From NCBI GenBank assembly GCA_027625915.1, contig JANTQA010000051.1, positions 6,076,501 through 6,140,500 of the forward strand: 64,000 nt of DNA, given 5' to 3'. Below are positions 58,061 through 64,000 of this stretch, one piece after another. Source of the DNA: Anaeramoeba flamelloides (Eukaryota; Metamonada; Anaeramoebidae). Position numbers and translations under genes: made by a program. A model generated the notes under the pieces. It worked only from the letters and a program-made list of their open reading frames with translations, was not told the DNA's origin and made no database searches. Positions within the stretch are counted from its first letter, which is position 1, and every line of letters begins with the position of its first letter.

Positions 58061-58668
58061 ATCTCAAAAATTTAGACATATAAAAAATAGTTGAAAGAAT
58101 AACATTACAACATTTTCCATTCAGTTCTAATATAATTTTGATTTTACAAATTATTTCATTTTTTTTTTTTTTTTTTTTTTTCATTTAAAAGTTACCTAAT
58201 CTATTTACTTTTATTGGAAGTTTTTTTATAATGATTGATATAATGTGGATGTTGATCTTGCTGAATAGAAAAATCGAATACAATTATCTGATGATATCAA
58301 ACTGCTTGATTGATCAATAATTGTTGGTGAATTTTCAACAAATTTACCAAAAAAAATTTTCTGTTCCGTTAATTTCATCATTTTGGAGATACTGATTGTT
58401 ATTTCCAGTTTTATTTATTTTTTTTTCTATTATTTGGATAAAAATGTGGAAATTTATTAATATTAATAATGTGTAATTTAAACATATTTCTTTATATCAG
58501 GTAAAGGAAAAAATCAATCATATTTTTTTTTCTATTTATACTTTGGGATATATATATAATTTTTTCGAATGGGGGATAGATATAGATATTTAACAATAAA
58601 AAAGAAAATTTTAATAAAAAAATAAGCAAAAAAATACAATACAAAAAAAAAAAAAAAAAAAAAAAAAA
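58061..58668 (+). repeat. A-tailed ~540 bp repeat family, copy 4
   Basis: It carries GATTTTACAAATTATTTCAT, GATGATATCAAACTG and GTTGGTGAATTTTCAACAAA in family order, ends near GAATGGGGGATAG, and runs on to an A-tract of about 26 at 58643-58668. Confidence 0.65.
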
Positions 58669-60251
58669 GATGAACGGATATATGGTAAAAATTGCACAAT
58701 TCTTGCTATTTTTGTTCGATTTATTACAATGATGACAAAAATACTTAAAAAAGGGCCAAGGTTGTTTTTTTTATTTTACATTAAAAATCTGATATTTTTT
58801 TTTTTTTAATTATTAATTTTTTATGAAACTCCCTTTAATTTTTTGTTTTTTAAAAATGATTTCGAAATTTCTACTTTCATCTCTCTTATTATTTATTTGA
58901 AGTTCCTTTGTTTAAAGATAATGTTATAAATTTTTTCATTTATTTTGAAAAATTAAGAAAGCATAAACTTTTAATATGGAAACTTACAACTTAATTATCT
59001 AATAAGATTCCCCAAATATAAAAAGAAATAAAAGTTTTATGATTTATCCATTGAACTAAGTAGTTAACACATATTGGATTTCATAATTTTGTGCTGAATT
59101 TTATTACAATACTTATTTTTAGAAGTTAATTTCTTGTTTGTAGTTCAAATACAACCACCAATATATTTTTAATTTTTATTTTATTATTTCCAAAATATAA
59201 AAGGTCCAATGTTAAAATTGTTTATGTTAATATTTTATTTTTATTATATTTGAATTTTTGGAAGATTGAGTGTGGTATTGAAATGATGATTTAAATGCTT
59301 CTTAATTGAATTCTATAGAATTTTCATTCCAAATTCATTGAATTGTGATTATTTTTTTTTGTATCAATTGAAATTTGAAAATAGACCTTGATACTGGAAA
59401 CCAACCCCAGTCAAAAATCATTTTCTTTTCATTATTTTGATATTTAAATCTCTCTTTATTTTTATGTAAAAGTCCTTAAATCGAATACTAAAAACACACC
59501 GTTTTGATTATTTTCTTTAATAAAAAAAAAAGTAATATATATAATCAGACACTTATTGAAAGAATCACATTTAATTTTTTATCATATAAATATTTGAAAA
59601 AACCAAATATCACATTCTCATTTAATTTTCAAAAGATTTTATAAATTAAGGGAAATAAAATCAATAATCTATTTTTTAGATCTTCAAGGTTTCTCTACTA
59701 TTTTTGGTTTTTTTTACCTTATTATTAAAAAAGATTAAACTTTATCAATTACATTTATTCCTACTCACTATCATACATTATGAAAAGAGAGATTTCGTCA
59801 TTATAAAAAATAGTTTTGTAATTTTTTCTTTTTTTTTTTTAAGTTCCAATAAAAAACAAAAAGGATAAGATCTTTTAATGAAATTTAAATTGGCAAAAAG
59901 AATTCTTTTAAAAAATGTTAACTTATTTCTATAGAGCTGACAGGAGGGGTTTAATTTTTATTTTTGTGAAAATAAGATCCTTAATTAACTTTGGGAAAAT
60001 AAATACAGTTGATTTACAAGTTACTTTTCCGAAATTTTTTACAAAAGTCTGTTTGGTTTGTAACTCCAAGATTTAAACTATTTACAATGTAAACACATCA
60101 TCATTTTCTTACCATTATATTTTCATTACATTTAAATATTTCGTATTCTTATGCCAACACTGATCAGTTTTTCGATTTGAAAACTGAATCAATTTTTTTA
60201 AAATCTGTCATTTTTTTATATTTCTATCTTTTTATTTATATTTTTAAACAA
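58669..60251. other. Gene-free stretch upstream of the REEP gene
   Basis: No supportable gene or repeat. It presumably includes the REEP promoter. Confidence 0.4.
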
Positions 60252-61345
60252 ATGGTTTTACCAAAAATAGTAACAGGAATTATCCAAGGGATTGTTGCAT
60301 TTTTATATCCAGCATATGTACTCTTACCCCCTTTTTTTTTTCGTTTTTTGATTTGAAAGATTGATCTTTTTTTCTTCTTTTTATCACACAATTTAAAAAA
60401 TTTCACAACAACAGAAATCCTTTAAAGCAATCAAAACTGAAGAAAAAGACGACGACACAGAATTGTTGGTTTACTGGACAGTTGCAGGTCTTTTTTCATT
60501 TTTTGAATTTTGGGCAGATCTTAGTAACTAATTTTTTTTCTGATTTTTTTTTTTTTTTCCTTTTTCAAGCACGCAACTAATAAAATTTTTCTTTTCTCTT
60601 TTACCTTCTTTTTCTTTAAATTTTCAAAAAGTCGTTTCGTGGTTTCCTTTTTATTACGAATTGTATGAACTATTTTTTTTTTCTTTTGTTTTGTTTTGTT
60701 TTGTTTTGTTGGTTTTCAAATAAACGAAATTTTTCCTCACTCGAAAAATTCCTTCATTTTTTTTATACGCCACTTTTAATGTACCTCCTTTTAAAAATTG
60801 ATCAGAAAAATTGTTTTCTTTATCTGGCTTCAAAATCCATGGTTCAACGTAATTATTTTTTTTTTTTTTTATTTCAAACTTGACAAAGTTTTTAATCTCA
60901 TTTATTATTTCTGTTATTTCTAAAAAACTATGTCATTCAACATTTGCGTTTACTGGAAAAAAAATACTTTTTTAAATGATAGGGTGCTCAATTTTTATGG
61001 AAGGTAAGTATTTAAACACTTTTGTTAGCTCAATTTTGTAAAAATATTCACAATCTGGCTTTCATTATTATTTTTATCTTCTTATAGACTTTTATTAGAC
61101 CATTCTTAGATTCAAAAGAAGCTCAAATTGATAAGGGTATAAACAAAGCCAAAGAACAAGGAACAAAATACGGAAAAAAAGCAATGAATGAAGCTGTAAA
61201 AAAACTTTTTTTATCTTTATTTTTAGCATCTTTTTTCTCTTAAAGTTCAATTTTTCTTTGTATTTCTTAAATTTTTCTCCTATTTCTTTCCTTTTGATCT
61301 TACCAATAGAAAAAAATTAAAAGCAGAACAAAGAAGATTAATTAA
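60252..61345 (+). CDS. REEP5/Yop1 (TB2/DP1/HVA22) family ER membrane-shaping protein
   Basis: Seven short exons (60252-60317, 60415-60523, 60632-60662, 60806-60848, 60983-61003, 61088-61195, 61310-61345) join in phase into about 137 residues. Spliced text follows the family in order: FLYPAYKSFKAIKTEEKDDD, then LLVYWTVAGLFSFFEFWADL, VSWFPFYYEL, KIVFFIWLQNPWFN, GAQFLWK and TFIRPFLDSKEAQID. This is the two-hairpin membrane domain that wedges into the ER and promotes tubules. Exon 5 is a 21-nt microexon encoding GAQFLWK. The protein lacks the N-terminal extra helix region of animal REEP5. The last intron is uncertain: reading through instead of splicing after GCT (61195) would give a short hydrophobic tail and a stop at 61241-61243. 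No single frame longer than 40 codons belongs to it; the frame at 60665-60883 is a shadow. Confidence 0.88.
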
Positions 61346-63184
61346 ATCTTATAGTTATGGAAATTCAAAATTTATTAAAAGCTTTTAAATATTATATGAA
61401 ACAAGACAAATTATCATTTTAGCATTGGATCTTTCACAATGATCAATTGAACCCAAATTTTTTAAAGATCTCAAAAATTTGTTCTTTACTATTTAAATCA
61501 AAATAAAATATCCCCGATCACTCATTTTTCTGTTAATATTGTTATTTTTAAATTGTAAAAAAGTGTTTCAGAATATCTCAAACTTTTCTGTTTTTTCCAT
61601 GAAATTGAGACAAAAATGAGAAATATGCTCTATTATTTTTAATTTTATAATCAATTCTTTAATTATTCAATTTAAACATTAAATAATTACAACAGAATTT
61701 AAAATAATTAAATAACTCAAATATCATCTTTTATACAGGTTTAATAGAGAATTATCAAAAAAATACACATTATTCCTGATATTCAATATTTTGATTTTCT
61801 AATAATTTTTCTCTTGGTTAATTTCTTGAAAATTATTAGAAATTTTTGACAAAAAATAATTGTAAGATTTCTTATAACAAATGAAATTGTAGTTTTTATT
61901 TAAATATAAAATTAGATTGATTTTCCATGAATATGTATCTTTTGATAATTGAAAATTTATTCTTCTCTTATGACCCATTCCTTTTCAGAACATCAATAGA
62001 ATTCAAACAGTGCTTACCCTTTAAATCAATACAGACGATTCATTGATTTTTAATAAATATACAAGTTAGTATCTTATATGAAGGAAATAAATACACAAAT
62101 TAAAAGTCTATTTTAATTTTGTTTTCTTAATCAGCATAAAAATGTGGTTTAAAAAAGTTTTCATATTAGTTTTTGAATAAATATTTTTATGTTTTGTCAG
62201 AACTATGTATTTTTCATATTGTCCTTTTTTTTTTTAACAAAGCTTAGAAACTTCATCCTTTACAGTAAACAATTGCCAATTAATTTCTTTATTTACAAAT
62301 TTTAATCAAAATTCAAGGCCTTGATTTTTATAAAGGTCTATCAAAAGTTACAGTCAAAAAAAAACAATAATAAAAATCAAATTAAACCATTGCAAGAATT
62401 ATGAAGATATAATCAGACAAAAAAGATACTTCCTAGAATTTTGTTAAAAAGTTCTATAATTTCCCAAGTTTACAATTGAAATATAAATTATCCTGGCAAG
62501 AATTAAAATTTATTAAATAATCTATTCTATTTGAATTCAATAGGTATTTGAAGATATAGTAATTTCAAGGTATTTCTATAAAACAAAAATACTTCCACAA
62601 AAAGATAGAACATACATTCATAAAAATGAAGACTACTTATCAACCCCCTTACAAACCCCCTTCTTGGAATAGCCGTAAATTTCATAGATAAGGTTCAATA
62701 AGGGTGTAATTTTTTTTCCAGGTTTTTGGAGATCAGCTGTTATCACATGAAAATTCCGTTATTTTCTATATTATTATTTAGTTAATATAAGTAAGTTCCT
62801 ATTCTTTGTAAATCAAATCAATAGATCTAGATGATCAAATTGTTCTTATTCATTATTTAATTAATATCCCTAATTAAAACTTGTTTGAAATTCTATAATT
62901 GACGAGAAACTTTAAGAAAAATTTTCTAAAAAATAATTATTTTAACATTGTTGGAATTTCCTTACAATCCATGAATTTTTGAGACTAAATCCGAGAACAA
63001 AAATTAGAAATGTAAAAAGAAAAATAGCCATAAAAAAAAATAAAAAAATACCAAAGGTTTAGATATTGAAAAATTTGAGATTAAATCATAATTAAGTTAT
63101 CTATGATTAAATATTTTATAAGGAATCCTTTTTATCCAAATAAATAAAAAAATGAATAAATAAAAATCCATATTAATATAAATT
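61346..63184. other. Gene-free stretch after the REEP gene
   Basis: Nothing supportable is seen on either strand. Confidence 0.4.
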
Positions 63185-63400
63185 TTGGAATGAGCAGAAT
63201 AAAAAATCGGGTTGCAAATTTGTTGAAATTCTACCAAAAATTATTTATCATCAAAATTTAAGATACCATCAACTCATTTGATTTAATTTTTCTATTTAAC
63301 AGAACTTCACTTTAACCTTATATAAACCATAGGAGAAAAAAATTTCCTTATTGAATCAAACCAATTACATAAGTGGAATATATAATCCAGAAAAGATAAA
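63185..63400 (-). repeat. A-tailed repeat family, internal fragment, reversed
   Basis: Its complement reads TTGATGGTATCTTA, GAATTTCAACAAATTTGC and a GGTTAAAGTGAAGTTCTGTT segment in the same order as copies 2 and 3. It lacks both family ends. Confidence 0.5.
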
Positions 63401-64000
63401 AATGTTAAAATTAATTCTAATTCAAAAATTATGTTCAAATTTAATGAAACCCAGCTGTATGAAATTCTTTAAGCTTTTTTAACTATTTAAAGGGCTTTAA
63501 ACTATTGTTTATGATATTTGAGTAATTACCATTTTTAATAAAATTATAATTTCTTGAGATTTTAGTGATTTTCAATATTCATAACAAATTATGAATTTAT
63601 TTTTTTGTTATTAAATATCAAATTTCGTTTTTAATAATAACCTGTAGATAATTTCTCTTGTTATACCCATTAATCCATAAAAAAACATAAAAATTTATAA
63701 CTTTCCTTATGGGTTGATTTGAAAATAATCCCCTTGTTATGTTACAAGTTTGGTCTTGAAGAATAAGAGATTTGATATTTTTCGAAGTGATATAAGATGA
63801 TATTGAGGAGTATGAAGACGATTAATATAATCTTAGCACGAGAATAATATGATTATTTTGAGTCTGGAAGGGGATCCAAAACGAGGAAATACAAACGGTG
63901 ATTGTTGAACAGAGGAAATAATATGAGATGCTATTGATTTTTCAACTTGTGATCTAACTCAATAAAATAAAAAAACAATAAAATAAATTTAACCAAATAA
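63401..64000. other. Gene-free right edge of the window
   Basis: The last ~250 bases are less A+T-rich (for example GTCTGGAAGGGGATCC near 63865) and could belong to a gene or element continuing outside, but no frame can be supported here. Confidence 0.3.

Noticed and set aside
60665-60883. 72-codon frame inside the REEP gene
   Set aside because: It overlaps an intron and exon 4 in the wrong frame; the spliced model explains the conserved text.
1-64000. tRNA, rRNA and CRISPR search by eye
   Set aside because: No GTTCRANNC-type T-loop with a matching acceptor stem, no conserved rRNA core, and no regularly spaced identical short repeats were seen.

Overview
The window looks like nuclear DNA of a protist. 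It is very A+T-rich in long gene-poor stretches, uses the standard code with TAA stops in every gene resolved, and has mostly short GT-AG introns (84-373 nt). Its proteins carry Asn, Gln, Lys/Glu and His/Lys runs. Dictyostelids and anaeramoebids look like this; the exact lineage is an inference I cannot settle from the sequence.

Nine protein genes can be supported. In order: a SIKE/FGFR1OP2-family coiled-coil protein (3.8-4.5 kb, +); a calmodulin-like protein with a dead second EF-hand (10.9-11.6 kb, -); a 1439-residue mostly disordered protein with an N-terminal CxxC pair (15.3-19.6 kb, -); an FCP1/NIF-type HAD phosphatase (24.4-25.3 kb, +); the CCT1/TCP-1 alpha chaperonin subunit in four exons (29.9-36.4 kb, +); a degenerate non-LTR reverse-transcriptase fragment (41.6 kb); a three-repeat MYB protein in four exons (44.9-47.2 kb, +); the COPII coat subunit SEC24 in three exons (51.5-55.9 kb, -); and a REEP/Yop1 ER-shaping protein in seven tiny exons (60.3-61.3 kb, +). 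The splice models come from reading-frame phase plus family alignment recalled from memory. CCT1, SEC24, MYB, REEP and calmodulin all join in phase and give family-like lengths.

The space between genes, and two large introns, is packed with repeats that can be recognised because copies recur inside the window. They are: a ~1.2 kb TTAA-flanked inverted-repeat element (3 copies, one in a CCT1 intron and one in a SEC24 intron); a ~690 bp inverted-repeat element as a head-to-tail tandem pair; a ~700 bp element set in a TA/CATA microsatellite (2 copies); hairpin MITEs of ~190 bp (3 copies), ~430 bp (3 copies) and ~225 bp (2-3 copies); a ~540 bp A-tailed family (4-6 copies); a young 200-bp-arm hairpin at 10 kb; and a 1.3 kb palindrome at 13.6-14.9 kb made from two LINE 3' ends facing each other.

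The genes do not form an operon or obvious pathway. SEC24 and REEP both act at the ER but lie 4.4 kb apart and diverge. I see no tRNA, rRNA or CRISPR array, and nothing I would call a new multi-gene system. The most unusual content is the density and arrangement of inverted-repeat elements.
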